Assembly: GCF_018596315.1 (NCBI RefSeq)
Contig: NZ_JAHEAG010000001.1
Span: forward strand, 124,001-188,000
Source: Bradyrhizobium sp. SRL28
GTDB lineage: Bacteria; Pseudomonadota; Alphaproteobacteria; Rhizobiales; Xanthobacteraceae
Length of the DNA: 64,000 nucleotides
Direction of reading: 5' to 3'
Of this stretch, positions 9,004 through 17,664 are shown in pieces. A program made the position numbers and the translations under genes. The notes below the pieces were generated by a model, which was given only the letters and a program-made list of their open reading frames with translations, had not been told where the DNA came from and ran no database searches. Positions within the stretch are counted from its first letter, which is position 1; the number at the start of each line of letters is the position of its first letter.

Positions 9004-10254
9004 ATGACAAAAATCGCCTCCAACCTGCAAATCGACTCCGCCCGGCTGTGGGACACGATTCACGAAACCGCCAAATTCGGCGCCACGCCCAAAGGCGGTG
9101 TGCGGCGGCTGACGCTCGGCCCCGAGGACAAGCAGGTGCGCGACTGGTTCCGGAACGCCTGCGAGGCCGCAGGACTTGAAGTGCACGTCGATGCACTGGG
9201 TTCGATGTTCGGGCTGCGCAAGGGCCGCGACATGGCGAAGGCCCCAATCGGCCTCGGCTCCCACCTCGACACCCAACCCACCGGCGGCAAATATGACGGC
9301 GTGCTCGGCACGCTGGCGGCGTTGGAAGTGGTGCGTACACTCAACGATGCCGGCATCGAAACCGAGACGCCGATCTGCATCTGCAACTGGACCAACGAGG
9401 AAGGCTCGCGGTTTGCGCCGGCGATGATGGCGTCGGCGGCTTACGTGGGCGACTTCACCACCGACGACATCTTGTCGCGCCGGGATGCCGAGGGCGTCAC
9501 CGTGGCACAGGCGCTCGACGGCATCGGATATCGCGGCGCGACCCCGGTGGGGACGCAGAAATTCTCAGGGTTCGTCGAACTGCACATCGAACAGGGGCCG
9601 ATTCTGGAGGCGGAAAACAAGACCATCGGCGTGGTCGATTCCGGCCAGGGCGTGCTCTGGTATGACGGCAAGATCACCGGTTTCGAAAGCCATGCCGGAT
9701 CGACGCCGATGCCTTTGCGGCGCGACGCGCTGGCGACGCTGTCCGAAATCGTGCTGGCGATGGAGGCCATTGCCAGGAAGCACGGGCCGAAGGCCGTCGG
9801 CACCGTCGGCGAGGCGGTGATTGCCAACCCCTCGCGCAACGTCATTCCCGGCGAGATCGCCTTCACGGTCGACTGCCGCAGCGCCGATGCCGCCATCATG
9901 GACACGCTGGACAAGGATTTGCGCAGCGCGATTGCCGAGATCGCGGCACGGCGCAAGGTCGATGTCCAGTTCGATCTGATCTGGCGCAAGCCGCCGACGC
10001 ATTTCGATCCGCGGCTGGTCGACGCCGTGGAGAACGCCGCGAAGATGCTTGGGCTTTCGCATCGCCGCATCACCTCCGGCGCCGGCCACGATGCCTGCAA
10101 CCTCAACACCGTGATGCCGGCGGCGATGGTGTTCGTGCCGTGCAAGGACGGCATCAGCCACAACGAACTGGAAGACGCCACGCAGGCCGATTGCGCGGCG
10201 GGCGCCAATGTGCTGATGCATACCGTGCTGGCGCTGGCCGGCGTCGCATCCTGA
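9004..10254 (+). CDS. Zn-dependent M20-family amidase (N-carbamoyl-amino-acid hydrolase / allantoate amidohydrolase type)
   Basis: A 416-residue cytosolic binuclear metallohydrolase. Visible ligands are H87 and D89 in GSHLDT, D98 in KYDG and E132/E133 in TNEEGSRF; HIEQGPILE and GAGHDACN are further family motifs. The hydantoinase/carbamoylase family removes a carbamoyl or ureido group from N-carbamoyl amino acids, beta-ureidopropionate or allantoate. The neighbours (LysR, 2-hydroxyacid dehydrogenase, divergent DUF1445 and an amino acid transporter) fit a pathway for a carbamoylated or cyclic amino-acid derivative. Exact specificity is not resolved by sequence alone. Confidence 0.85.
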   Translation: MTKIASNLQIDSARLWDTIHETAKFGATPKGGVRRLTLGPEDKQVRDWFRNACEAAGLEVHVDALGSMFGLRKGRDMAKAPIGLGSHLDTQPTGGKYDGVLGTLAALEVVRTLNDAGIETETPICICNWTNEEGSRFAPAMMASAAYVGDFTTDDILSRRDAEGVTVAQALDGIGYRGATPVGTQKFSGFVELHIEQGPILEAENKTIGVVDSGQGVLWYDGKITGFESHAGSTPMPLRRDALATLSEIVLAMEAIARKHGPKAVGTVGEAVIANPSRNVIPGEIAFTVDCRSADAAIMDTLDKDLRSAIAEIAARRKVDVQFDLIWRKPPTHFDPRLVDAVENAAKMLGLSHRRITSGAGHDACNLNTVMPAAMVFVPCKDGISHNELEDATQADCAAGANVLMHTVLALAGVAS

Positions 10255-10291
10255 TGAATAGAGCTTGATAAACAGAACTTGGGGAAATGCC

Positions 10292-11206
10292 ATGCGTGGA
10301 GTTTTCGTCGACGCCAATGAATCGCTGGCCGTGATCTTCGAGCGGCTGCAGAAGCCGGGCGATCCCGAGGTGCGGATCAACCGGGACCCGGACATCAGCC
10401 CGGAGCAATACCCTGAGATCCTCGACGGTGCCGAGATCGCCATCGTCGATCACACCGCGCTGCCGACCGACATCGCCAAGAAGTGCGCCGGGCTCAAGCA
10501 TGTCGTGTTTCTCGGCACCGGCGCGCGCAGCTACATGAACCCGGACGAACTCGCCGAGACCGGCATCCACGTGCATCTGATCAAGGGCTATGGCGATACC
10601 GCCGTGGCGGAATGCGCTATCGCGCTGATGTGGGAGGGCGCGCGCGGCCTTGCCAAGATGGATCGCGGCATCCGCGCCGGCAACTGGCTGCGCGACGACG
10701 GCATGCAACTGACCGGCAAGACGCTCGGCCTGATCGGCTTCGGCGGCATCGCAGCCGAGGTGGCGCGTATCGCGCTAGGGTCGGGCATGCATGTGATCGC
10801 CTGGAACCGGTCACCGAAAAAATATCCGAAGGTCGAGTTCCTCGATTACGACGAAGTACTGACCGAGAGCGACGTGCTCTCGATCCATCTCCTCCTGAAC
10901 GACGAGACGCGCGGCATGATCTCACGTGCCTGCATCGAGGCGATGAAGCCCGGCGTCATCCTCGTCAATACCGCGCGCGGCGCCATCGTCGACGAGGAGG
11001 CCATGATCGAGGCGCTGCAATCCGGCCAGATCCGTCATGCCGGCCTCGACGTCTTCAACATCGAACCGCTGCCGGCGGATCATCCCCTGACGAAACTCGA
11101 CAATGTGACGCTATCGGCGCATTCGGCGTTCCGCACGCCGGAAGCGAGCGAGAACTTGATGCGCGCGGCGTGGGAGCATTGCCGGAGGATCGTGAAGGGA
11201 AAATAG
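10292..11206 (+). CDS. D-isomer-specific 2-hydroxyacid dehydrogenase (phosphoglycerate dehydrogenase-like)
   Basis: A 304-residue NAD-dependent dehydrogenase. The nucleotide-binding motif is GLIGFGGIAAEVAR; catalytic arginine lies in VNTARGAIVDE, glutamate in DVFNIEPLP and histidine in LSAHSAF, so the triad is complete. There is no C-terminal ACT domain, unlike full SerA. ATG 10292 has GGGGAA at 8 bases; an upstream in-frame start at 10265 lacks this. It follows the amidase by 37 bases, probably in the same transcript. Confidence 0.85.
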   Translation: MRGVFVDANESLAVIFERLQKPGDPEVRINRDPDISPEQYPEILDGAEIAIVDHTALPTDIAKKCAGLKHVVFLGTGARSYMNPDELAETGIHVHLIKGYGDTAVAECAIALMWEGARGLAKMDRGIRAGNWLRDDGMQLTGKTLGLIGFGGIAAEVARIALGSGMHVIAWNRSPKKYPKVEFLDYDEVLTESDVLSIHLLLNDETRGMISRACIEAMKPGVILVNTARGAIVDEEAMIEALQSGQIRHAGLDVFNIEPLPADHPLTKLDNVTLSAHSAFRTPEASENLMRAAWEHCRRIVKGK

Positions 11207-11244
11207 CCGACAATACCTCGTTCGGCTTCGGACACCGGGTGCCC

Positions 11245-11496
11245 ATGCCGGCACCGCCAGTGCCGGGCACGGATTTCAAGACATTCCTGTTTCTCACGCC
11301 GATCATCAAGCGGGATCAACGTATCGCCGAGGCGCTTTCGATCGCGAGCGATCCGGTGGAGATCCTGACCGTCAACCTGATCTCCGACCGTGAGTACGAG
11401 CTGATCAAGAAAGAGGGGGTTGATGGGTTTCTCGATCTGCTCGATGAGAATGATTACCCGCCGATTTTCGATCCGTCGCGAAGGTCGTATGTCTAG
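11245..11496 (+). CDS. Small hypothetical protein
   Basis: An 83-residue frame that starts 38 bases after the dehydrogenase stop (ATG 11245, or GTG 11239). Its codon choice looks like that of real neighbouring genes, and the protein is acidic, with FLFLTPIIKRDQRIAEAL near the N-terminus and LDLLDENDYPPIF near the C-terminus. No family is recognised and no clear Shine-Dalgarno is seen. It ends just before a palindromic repeat at 11512. It could be a small conserved protein co-transcribed with the dehydrogenase, or a remnant. Confidence 0.5.
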   Translation: MPAPPVPGTDFKTFLFLTPIIKRDQRIAEALSIASDPVEILTVNLISDREYELIKKEGVDGFLDLLDENDYPPIFDPSRRSYV

Positions 11497-11511
11497 TTTT
11501 TACCATTCGCC

Positions 11512-11604
11512 GTAGGGTGGGCAAAGGCGCATTAGCGCCGTGCCCACCATCTATCCGAAATGCAACGATGGATGGTGGGCACGCTTCGCTTTGCCCACCC
11601 TACG
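11512..11604. repeat. REP-C palindromic repeat
   Basis: A long imperfect hairpin: GTAGGGTGGGCAAAG at the left end pairs with CTTTGCCCACCCTAC at the right, with inner arms CGTGCCCACCAT and ATGGTGGGCACG. A second copy lies at 36561-36655. It sits at the convergent junction between the small hypothetical gene and tartrate dehydrogenase and could act as a terminator-like structure. Confidence 0.85.
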
Positions 11605-11630
11605 GGATTCCTGCCGCTGCGCGTCAGTGA

Positions 11631-12710
11631 TCAATCCACCATCTCCGCGACCGCCTTGCCGCAGGCAGTCGTATCAGCATTGCCGCCGAGATCCCTTGTC
11701 CGCAGCGTGCGTTCGCCGAGCGTGCGCTCGATGGCGCCGACGATCGATTGAGCCGCTTCCTTTTCGCCGAGATGCTCCAGCATCATCGCGCCGGACCAGA
11801 TCATGCCGATCGGGTTGGCGATGCCCTGCCCTGCAATATCGGGCGCCGAGCCGTGCACCGGCTCGAATACCGACGGAAAATTGCCTTCCGGATTGATGTT
11901 GCCTGACGGCGCGATGCCGATGGTGCCGGTGCAGGCGGGACCCAGATCAGACAGGATGTCGCCGAACAGATTGGAGCCGACCACGACGTCGAACCAGTCC
12001 GGATGCAGCACGAAGTTCGCGGTGAGGATGTCGATGTGGTACTTGTCCCACTTCACACCAGGATAGTTCTTCGCCATCGCCTCCACGCGCTCGTCCCAAT
12101 AGGGCATCGTGATCGAGATGCCGTTGGATTTCGTGGCCGAGGTCAGGTGCTTCTTCGGCCGCGACTGCGCGAGATCGAACGCGAATTTCAGGATGCGGTC
12201 GACGCCAACGCGCGTCATCACGGTCTGTTGCGTCACGAATTCACGGTCGGTATCCGGGAACATCCGACCGCCGACGGAGGAATACTCGCCTTCGGTATTT
12301 TCGCGCACCACCCAGAAATCGATATCGCCGGGCTTGCGATTGGCGAGCGGCGACGGCACGCCGGGCATCAGCCGCACCGGGCGCAGATTGACGTACTGGT
12401 CGAACTCGCGCCGGAATTTTATGAGCGAGCCCCACAGGGAAATGTGATCCGGGATTTTCGCCGGCCAGCCGACCGCGCCGAAATAGATCGCATCGTGCTT
12501 GCCGATTTTTGCCTTCCAGTCCTCCGGCATCATCTCGCCGTGCTTTTCGTAATAGTCCCAGGACGCGAAGTTGAAATGATCGAAATGAACCGACACGCCG
12601 TGCTTTTTCGCGGCCGCCTCCAGCACGCGCAGGCCCTCCGGGACCACTTCCTTGCCGATGCCGTCACCGGGAATGACCGCGATCCGATACTGCTTTTTGG
12701 CGCTGCTCAT
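11631..12710 (-). CDS. ttuC: Tartrate dehydrogenase / D-malate dehydrogenase family
   Basis: A 359-residue NAD- and metal-dependent beta-decarboxylating dehydrogenase of the isopropylmalate/isocitrate dehydrogenase family. Motifs include AVIPGDGIGKEVVPEGLRVL at the N-terminus, the RENTEGEY substrate loop, SNLFGDILSDL for metal binding and EPVHGSAPDIAGQ near the NAD site. The YVNLRPVRLMPG block is typical of tartrate dehydrogenase rather than LeuB. It converts tartrate or D-malate to oxidised or decarboxylated products. It is divergent from the SDR gene, with 176 bases between. Confidence 0.87.
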   Translation of the reverse strand: MSSAKKQYRIAVIPGDGIGKEVVPEGLRVLEAAAKKHGVSVHFDHFNFASWDYYEKHGEMMPEDWKAKIGKHDAIYFGAVGWPAKIPDHISLWGSLIKFRREFDQYVNLRPVRLMPGVPSPLANRKPGDIDFWVVRENTEGEYSSVGGRMFPDTDREFVTQQTVMTRVGVDRILKFAFDLAQSRPKKHLTSATKSNGISITMPYWDERVEAMAKNYPGVKWDKYHIDILTANFVLHPDWFDVVVGSNLFGDILSDLGPACTGTIGIAPSGNINPEGNFPSVFEPVHGSAPDIAGQGIANPIGMIWSGAMMLEHLGEKEAAQSIVGAIERTLGERTLRTRDLGGNADTTACGKAVAEMVD

Positions 12711-12886
12711 CGAGAGTTTCCTTGGCTGACTGTCAGGCGGCTAATGCCGGTTATTTGATTGCCTTGCAATGGACCAAACCTGCCCCTTGCGCAACGCTGC
12801 ACTGCAATGTTGACCGCCATGGCGCCGCAAGCCTAACAATTTGCGGCCCCCTCTTTCTATCTCCCCTCACCCAAGCGAGTATTCCC

Positions 12887-13663
12887 ATGGATCTGCATCT
12901 GCGCGGCAAGCGCGTCCTGATCACCGGCGCCTCCAAAGGCATTGGCGCGGCTGCGGCCGAAGCCTTTGCCGAAGAAGGCTGCGACGTCATGCTGGCCGCC
13001 CGCAGTGGCGAACAGTTGAAGGCGCTGACCGAGCGGCTGCGCTCGGCGCATCAGATCAGCGCGACCGCCCATGTCGTGGACCTGCGCAAGCCGGACGACA
13101 TCGCCAAGCTCGCCAAGGAAGCCGCCGACATCGACATTCTCGTCAACAATGCCGGCGACATCCCGGGCGGCTCGATCGACAAGATCGACGAGGCGACCTG
13201 GCGTCACGCCTGGGAGCTGAAGGTGTTCGGTTACATCAACCTGACCCGCGCGATCTACGCGCAGATGAAGGCGCGTGGCGGCGGCGTCATTGTCAACGAC
13301 ATAGGTGCAGCCGGCGAAAAGTTCGACGCCAACTACATCTGTGGCAGCGCCGGCAACGCCGCGCTGATGGCGTTCACCCGCGGGCTCGGCGGCAAGAGCC
13401 TCGCCGACAACATCCGCGTGGTCGGCATCAATCCCGGTCCCGTCGGCACCGACCGTCACGTCACGCTGTTGAAGACGCGGGCGAAGAACCAGTTCGGCGA
13501 CGAGACCCGCTACAAGGAATTCCAGAAAGGCATGCCGCTCGGCCGGCCCGCGCATGCGCGTGAGATTGGCGATCTCATGGCGTTTTTGGCTTCTGACCGG
13601 TCGGGCTATACATCAGGGGTGATCTTTACGGTGGACGGCGGACATACGTCGGGGTGGGGTTAG
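12887..13663 (+). CDS. SDR-family protein with altered active site
   Basis: A 258-residue classical short-chain dehydrogenase fold: TGASKGIG (residues 13-20) binds NAD(P), NNAG is at 87-90, and NPGPVGTD follows the active site. Y150 is kept, but the motif reads YICGS, so the catalytic lysine (normally YxxxK) is S154, and the usual serine before it is replaced by G140 in VNDIG. The enzyme therefore lacks two of four catalytic residues and may use another mechanism or bind without classical reduction. ATG 12887 fixes the family N-terminus; longer frames upstream do not resemble SDRs. Confidence 0.85.
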   Translation: MDLHLRGKRVLITGASKGIGAAAAEAFAEEGCDVMLAARSGEQLKALTERLRSAHQISATAHVVDLRKPDDIAKLAKEAADIDILVNNAGDIPGGSIDKIDEATWRHAWELKVFGYINLTRAIYAQMKARGGGVIVNDIGAAGEKFDANYICGSAGNAALMAFTRGLGGKSLADNIRVVGINPGPVGTDRHVTLLKTRAKNQFGDETRYKEFQKGMPLGRPAHAREIGDLMAFLASDRSGYTSGVIFTVDGGHTSGWG

Positions 13664-13682
13664 CTCCACAGCTACTGCACGA

Positions 13683-13783
13683 CCTCATCCTGAGGAGCGC
13701 GCTCTTGCGCGCGTCTCGAAGGATGCGACCACAGCTGGGCCTGCATGGTTCGAGACGGCGCTACGCGCCTCCTCACCATGAGG
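13683..13783. repeat. REP-B palindromic repeat
   Basis: CCTCATCCTGAGGAGC at the left arm and CTCCTCACCATGAGG at the right, with internal arms containing GTCTCGAAGGATG and GGTTCGAGACGGCG. Copies also lie at 22315-22425 and 29239-29341, with a half copy at 60665-60711. It fills the convergent gap between the SDR and the hydrolase. Confidence 0.85.
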
Positions 13784-13799
13784 GTCCTGTGCGCGACGA

Positions 13800-14651
13800 C
13801 TAACCCGTCGTCCGCTCGAACAACTGCCGGATCAGCGTCGTGATCCTCCCCTTCGGCGACATCATCTCGTACATGATGGTGAAGTGGTTCGCATCCGGGA
13901 TTTCCTCGTACGTTACCGGCAATCCATATCGCGCGCGGTGGCCGGCGAAATCGGCGGTCTGCTTGCGCAACAGCGGCAGTTCGGCGCTGCCGACCACCAG
14001 CGACAGCGGTTTTGACGGACCGCCTTCCTGCATCATCGGCGAGTTGCGGCGGGAGGTTGCTTCATCGGCTTTGAGCTTCTCGTTGAGATAGGAATGGCGG
14101 ATCGGTTCGAGATCGTAGATGCCTGAGATCGCCATTCCCGCCCTCACCTTTGGATGCGACAGCGCCATCGAGGTCAAGTGCCCGCCGGCGGACCAGCCTG
14201 ATACCACGATGCCGCCGGCAGCGGCGCCAAGCGCCGGCAGTTGTCCGGTGAGGTAATCGATCCCGGCGTGGATTTCGGCGACGATTTCGTCCAGCGTCGC
14301 CTCCGGCGCCAGCGTGTAGCCGATCAGCGCCACATTGATGCCATGCGTCATCGGCCCTTCGGCCATAACGGTAAAAACCTCCTTCGCCCGCGCCTGCCAG
14401 TAGCCGCCGTGGATGAACAGCAGCGTCGGCGCGGTGTCAGCGGCTTTCAGGAAATCGATCCGGTTGCGCTCGCGCGGGCCATACCGCAGGTCGAGATGCC
14501 CGGGGAAACGCTTGCGCATCTCGGCGGAGCGCTGCTCCCAGCCTGCAACCATCTCGACGCTGCCGGGCACAGCTACGCCGTTATTGAGGCCGAGGTCCCG
14601 CGCCTCCTGGCTCATCGCGCGCCAGTCCAGCTCAGAAAACAGAGTCGTCAT
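13800..14651 (-). CDS. Alpha/beta hydrolase, arylformamidase-like
   Basis: A 283-residue serine hydrolase. The oxyanion motif HGGYW (81-85) is that of kynurenine formamidase-like proteins and the nucleophile is S154 in GWSAGG. The histidine is in DANHFTI; at the acid position the sequence reads GSAELP, suggesting Glu instead of Asp. ATG 14651 begins MTTLFSELDW; a much longer upstream frame is antisense to the amidase and is not coding. The gene is divergent from the amidase with 105 bases between; both may act on amide compounds (inference). Confidence 0.82.
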   Translation of the reverse strand: MTTLFSELDWRAMSQEARDLGLNNGVAVPGSVEMVAGWEQRSAEMRKRFPGHLDLRYGPRERNRIDFLKAADTAPTLLFIHGGYWQARAKEVFTVMAEGPMTHGINVALIGYTLAPEATLDEIVAEIHAGIDYLTGQLPALGAAAGGIVVSGWSAGGHLTSMALSHPKVRAGMAISGIYDLEPIRHSYLNEKLKADEATSRRNSPMMQEGGPSKPLSLVVGSAELPLLRKQTADFAGHRARYGLPVTYEEIPDANHFTIMYEMMSPKGRITTLIRQLFERTTG

Positions 14652-14756
14652 GCAATTTCTCCGGTCGGCCACAACTGTGGTGCGTTTCCACTTTGCCGGA
14701 AAATGTTCTACAGCACCATCTGCGATCAAGAAACGGAAACGAACGGAGATAGCGAA

Positions 14757-16178
14757 GTGGCTGATCAGGGGCTGGTGCATGAGACGGCGTGTGCCATCGT
14801 CGGCAAGCTGAAATCGGGCGAAGTCACCCCGCTCGACCTGCTCGACGTGCTGGAAAAACGCATCGCCGAGGTCGACGGCAAAGTCAACGCGCTGCCGACG
14901 CTGTGCTTCGATCGCGCCCGAAAGCACGCCACCGTGCTGATGAAGAAGCCAGCCAGCGAGCGCGGGCTGCTCGCCGGCCTTCCGATTCCGATCAAGGACC
15001 TCACCAATGTCGCGGGCGTCCGGACCACGCAGGGCTCGCCGATCTACAAGGACAATATCCCGGCGAAGTCGGACATCCTGGTCGAGCATCTCGAAAACAA
15101 TGGCGGGGTGATCTACGCCAAGTCGAACACGCCGGAATTCGGCGCCGGCGCCAACACCTTCAACGAAGTGTTCGGCCCAACGCGCAATCCCTGGGATACG
15201 TCGCGCTCCGCCGCCGGCTCGTCGGGTGGCGCGGCAGTGGCGCTCGCCACCGGCACGGCGTGGCTCGCGCATGGCTCCGACATGGGCGGTAGCTTGCGCA
15301 ATCCCGCGAGCTTCTGCGGCATCGTCGGCTTGAGGCCGAGCATCGGCCGCGTCGCGCATACGGTAGCCGCGGCGGTCGATCGCAATCTCGGCGTCCAGGG
15401 CCCGATGGCCCGCAACGTGGAAGACCTTGCGCTCTTGCTCGATGCCATGAGCGGCGAGCATCCAGCCGATCCGCTGTCGCTGCCGGTGCTGCCGAAATCG
15501 TTTCTTTCCGCCGCCCGTTCCGGCAGCAAGCCGAAGCGCATCGCCTATTCGCCCGATCTCGGCATCACGCCGGTCGATCCTGAAGTCGCGGCCATCACCC
15601 GCAAGGCCGCGCAGCGCTTTGCGGAAGCGGGCGTCATCGTCGAGGAAGCGCATCCGGATTTGCGCGAGGCGCACGAATGCTTCCATGTACTGCGCGCGTT
15701 CGATTTTGCGCTCTCCAAGGCCGCGCTCTTGCGCTCGAAGCGCGACCTGCTCAAGCCCGAAGTGATCTGGAACATCGAGGAGGGCCTGAAGCTGACGGTC
15801 GAGCAGCTCGAACGCGCCGAAGCGCAGCGCGTCGCCATGACCGCACGCACGCTGGAATTCTTCGAAAAATACGATCTATTGCTCGCGCCCGCCACGATCG
15901 TACCGCCCTTCCCGGTCGAGAACCGCTACGTCGCCGAATGCGCCGGCAAGAAGTTCGATAACTACGTCGAATGGCTCGGCATCGTCTACGCGATCACGCT
16001 GGTGTGCTGTCCCGCGCTGTCGCTGCCATGCGGCTTTACCGCGTCCGGCCTGCCGGTCGGGCTTCAGGTGGTGGCGCCGCCCCGCGGCGAGGCGCAGTTG
16101 CTGGCGGGCAGCAAAATCCTGGAGGATATTCTTGGCGTGCGTGGCACGACACCGATCGATCCAAGGGCGCCGAAGTAA
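14757..16178 (+). CDS. Amidase (amidase signature family)
   Basis: A 473-residue amidase signature enzyme. The Ser-cisSer-Lys triad is visible: K80 in IPIKDL, the cis-serine in AGSSGGAA (S155/S156) and nucleophile S179 in DMGGSLRNP. It cleaves amide bonds; the substrate is unknown. The start is a GTG at 14757 with GGAG 8 bases upstream; the next in-frame ATG would remove the N-terminal helix and there is no ATG between. It is divergent from the formamidase-like hydrolase and followed by an MFS permease after 151 bases. Confidence 0.88.
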   Translation: MADQGLVHETACAIVGKLKSGEVTPLDLLDVLEKRIAEVDGKVNALPTLCFDRARKHATVLMKKPASERGLLAGLPIPIKDLTNVAGVRTTQGSPIYKDNIPAKSDILVEHLENNGGVIYAKSNTPEFGAGANTFNEVFGPTRNPWDTSRSAAGSSGGAAVALATGTAWLAHGSDMGGSLRNPASFCGIVGLRPSIGRVAHTVAAAVDRNLGVQGPMARNVEDLALLLDAMSGEHPADPLSLPVLPKSFLSAARSGSKPKRIAYSPDLGITPVDPEVAAITRKAAQRFAEAGVIVEEAHPDLREAHECFHVLRAFDFALSKAALLRSKRDLLKPEVIWNIEEGLKLTVEQLERAEAQRVAMTARTLEFFEKYDLLLAPATIVPPFPVENRYVAECAGKKFDNYVEWLGIVYAITLVCCPALSLPCGFTASGLPVGLQVVAPPRGEAQLLAGSKILEDILGVRGTTPIDPRAPK

Positions 16179-16329
16179 GCGCGATCGTCAGAGCAAAATC
16201 TCTACCCGGCCCCGCGTTCTCCGTTTCGTGATCGGAGAACCCGGCATAGCCCGTCCTCGTTTCCCGCTGTTGTGCGTGGCGAAGTGATTCGGGACAAAGG
16301 GATCGTAGATCGCCCTTTGGAGACGGATC

Positions 16330-17652
16330 ATGACCGATCAAGCCATCAAATCTGCCGACGATCATTTTGACATCAAGGACGTGGAACGGCGGATCAAGGC
16401 GATCTTCATCGGCTCAATCGGCAACCTCGTCGAATGGTACGATTTCTACGCCTACACCGCGTTCGCGCTGTATTTTGCGCCGGCGTTCTTTCCGAACAGC
16501 GACCCCGTGGTGCAGCAGCTCAACGCCGCGGTGCTGTTCGCGGCGACGTTCCTGATGCGTCCGCTCGGTGGCTGGCTGTTCGGTTTCATCGCCGACCGCC
16601 ACGGCAGGCGGCTGTCGCTGACGCTGTCGGTCGTCTGCATGTGCTTCGGCTCGCTGATCATCGCAGTGACGCCGACCTATGCCACGATCGGGATCGCCGC
16701 TCCCGCCATACTGGCACTGGCGCGCATCATCGAAGGCTTGAGCCTCGGCGGTGAGTATGGCGCCAGCGCGACCTATCTCACCGAAGTCGCCGATCCCAGG
16801 CACCGCGGCTTCTATTCGAGCTTTCAATACGTCACGCTGATCGGCGGCCAGCTCACCGCCATCATGGTGCTGTTGCTGCTGCAAAAGGTCTTCCTCACCC
16901 CGGAGCAGCTAAAGGATTGGGGCTGGCGAATCCCGTTCGTGATCGGCGCCCTGCTCGCGATCTTTGCCGCTGTCATGCGGCGTAACCTGCACGAGACCGA
17001 AGCGTTCGAGGAAGCCAAGAAAGTCAGCAAGCCCTCGGGATCGATCCGTGGTCTGTTGAAATATCCGCGCGAGCTGCTGCTGGTCGTCGGCCTCACCGCC
17101 GGCGGTACCGCGGCGTTCTATACCTTCACCACCTACATGCAAACCTTCGTCAAACTGTCCGTTGGCCTCACCGAGGACCAGACCACGTTCGTGATCTTCG
17201 GCTCGCTGATCTTCGCGACCGTGCTGCAGCCGATCTATGGCGGCCTGTCCGATCGTATCGGCCGCAAGCCCCTGCTGATTTTCTTCGGCGTCGCCGGCAC
17301 GCTGGCGACGGTCCCGATCCTGACTACGCTGAAAGACACAAAGTCGCCGTTCACGGCTTTCCTGCTGATCTGCGCCGCCTGGATCTTCGTCGCCGGCTAC
17401 ACCTCGATCAACGCCGTCGTGAAGGCCGAATTATTCCCGACCAATATCCGCGCGCTCGGCGTCGGCCTGCCCTATGCCATCACGGTATCGCTGTTCGGCG
17501 GCACCGCGCCGGCGGTAGCGCTCTATTTCAAGACGCTGGGACATGAGGACTGGTTCTACTATTATCTCAGCGGCATGATCTTCCTCTCGCTCATCATCTA
17601 TGCGACGATGCGCGACACCAAACATGCGTCCGTAATGCATCGCCACGAGTGA
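16330..17652 (+). CDS. MFS transporter, metabolite:H+ symporter (MHS) family, KgtP-like
   Basis: A 440-residue inner-membrane permease with about 12 transmembrane segments. The N-terminal NLVEWYDFYAY and the loop ADRHGRR after TM2 are hallmarks of the MHS family (alpha-ketoglutarate, proline/betaine and related organic acids), as is ARIIEGLSLGGEYGA. The mid-protein loop SDRIGRKP is the repeated MFS motif. ATG 16330 has GGAG 8-9 bases upstream. Following the amidase, it could import its substrate or a dicarboxylate, but the ligand cannot be told from sequence. Confidence 0.88.
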   Translation: MTDQAIKSADDHFDIKDVERRIKAIFIGSIGNLVEWYDFYAYTAFALYFAPAFFPNSDPVVQQLNAAVLFAATFLMRPLGGWLFGFIADRHGRRLSLTLSVVCMCFGSLIIAVTPTYATIGIAAPAILALARIIEGLSLGGEYGASATYLTEVADPRHRGFYSSFQYVTLIGGQLTAIMVLLLLQKVFLTPEQLKDWGWRIPFVIGALLAIFAAVMRRNLHETEAFEEAKKVSKPSGSIRGLLKYPRELLLVVGLTAGGTAAFYTFTTYMQTFVKLSVGLTEDQTTFVIFGSLIFATVLQPIYGGLSDRIGRKPLLIFFGVAGTLATVPILTTLKDTKSPFTAFLLICAAWIFVAGYTSINAVVKAELFPTNIRALGVGLPYAITVSLFGGTAPAVALYFKTLGHEDWFYYYLSGMIFLSLIIYATMRDTKHASVMHRHE

Positions 17653-17664
17653 CTGGTCGAGATA

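Noticed and set aside
14241..14756. Long upstream extension of the amidase frame
   Set aside because: The extension is antisense to the hydrolase gene; the GTG at 14757 with GGAG upstream gives the normal amidase N-terminus.
14652..15686. A 628-codon minus-strand frame extending the formamidase-like hydrolase upstream
   Set aside because: The added part is exactly antisense to the amidase gene and has no recognisable fold; it is a mirror frame typical of GC-rich DNA.
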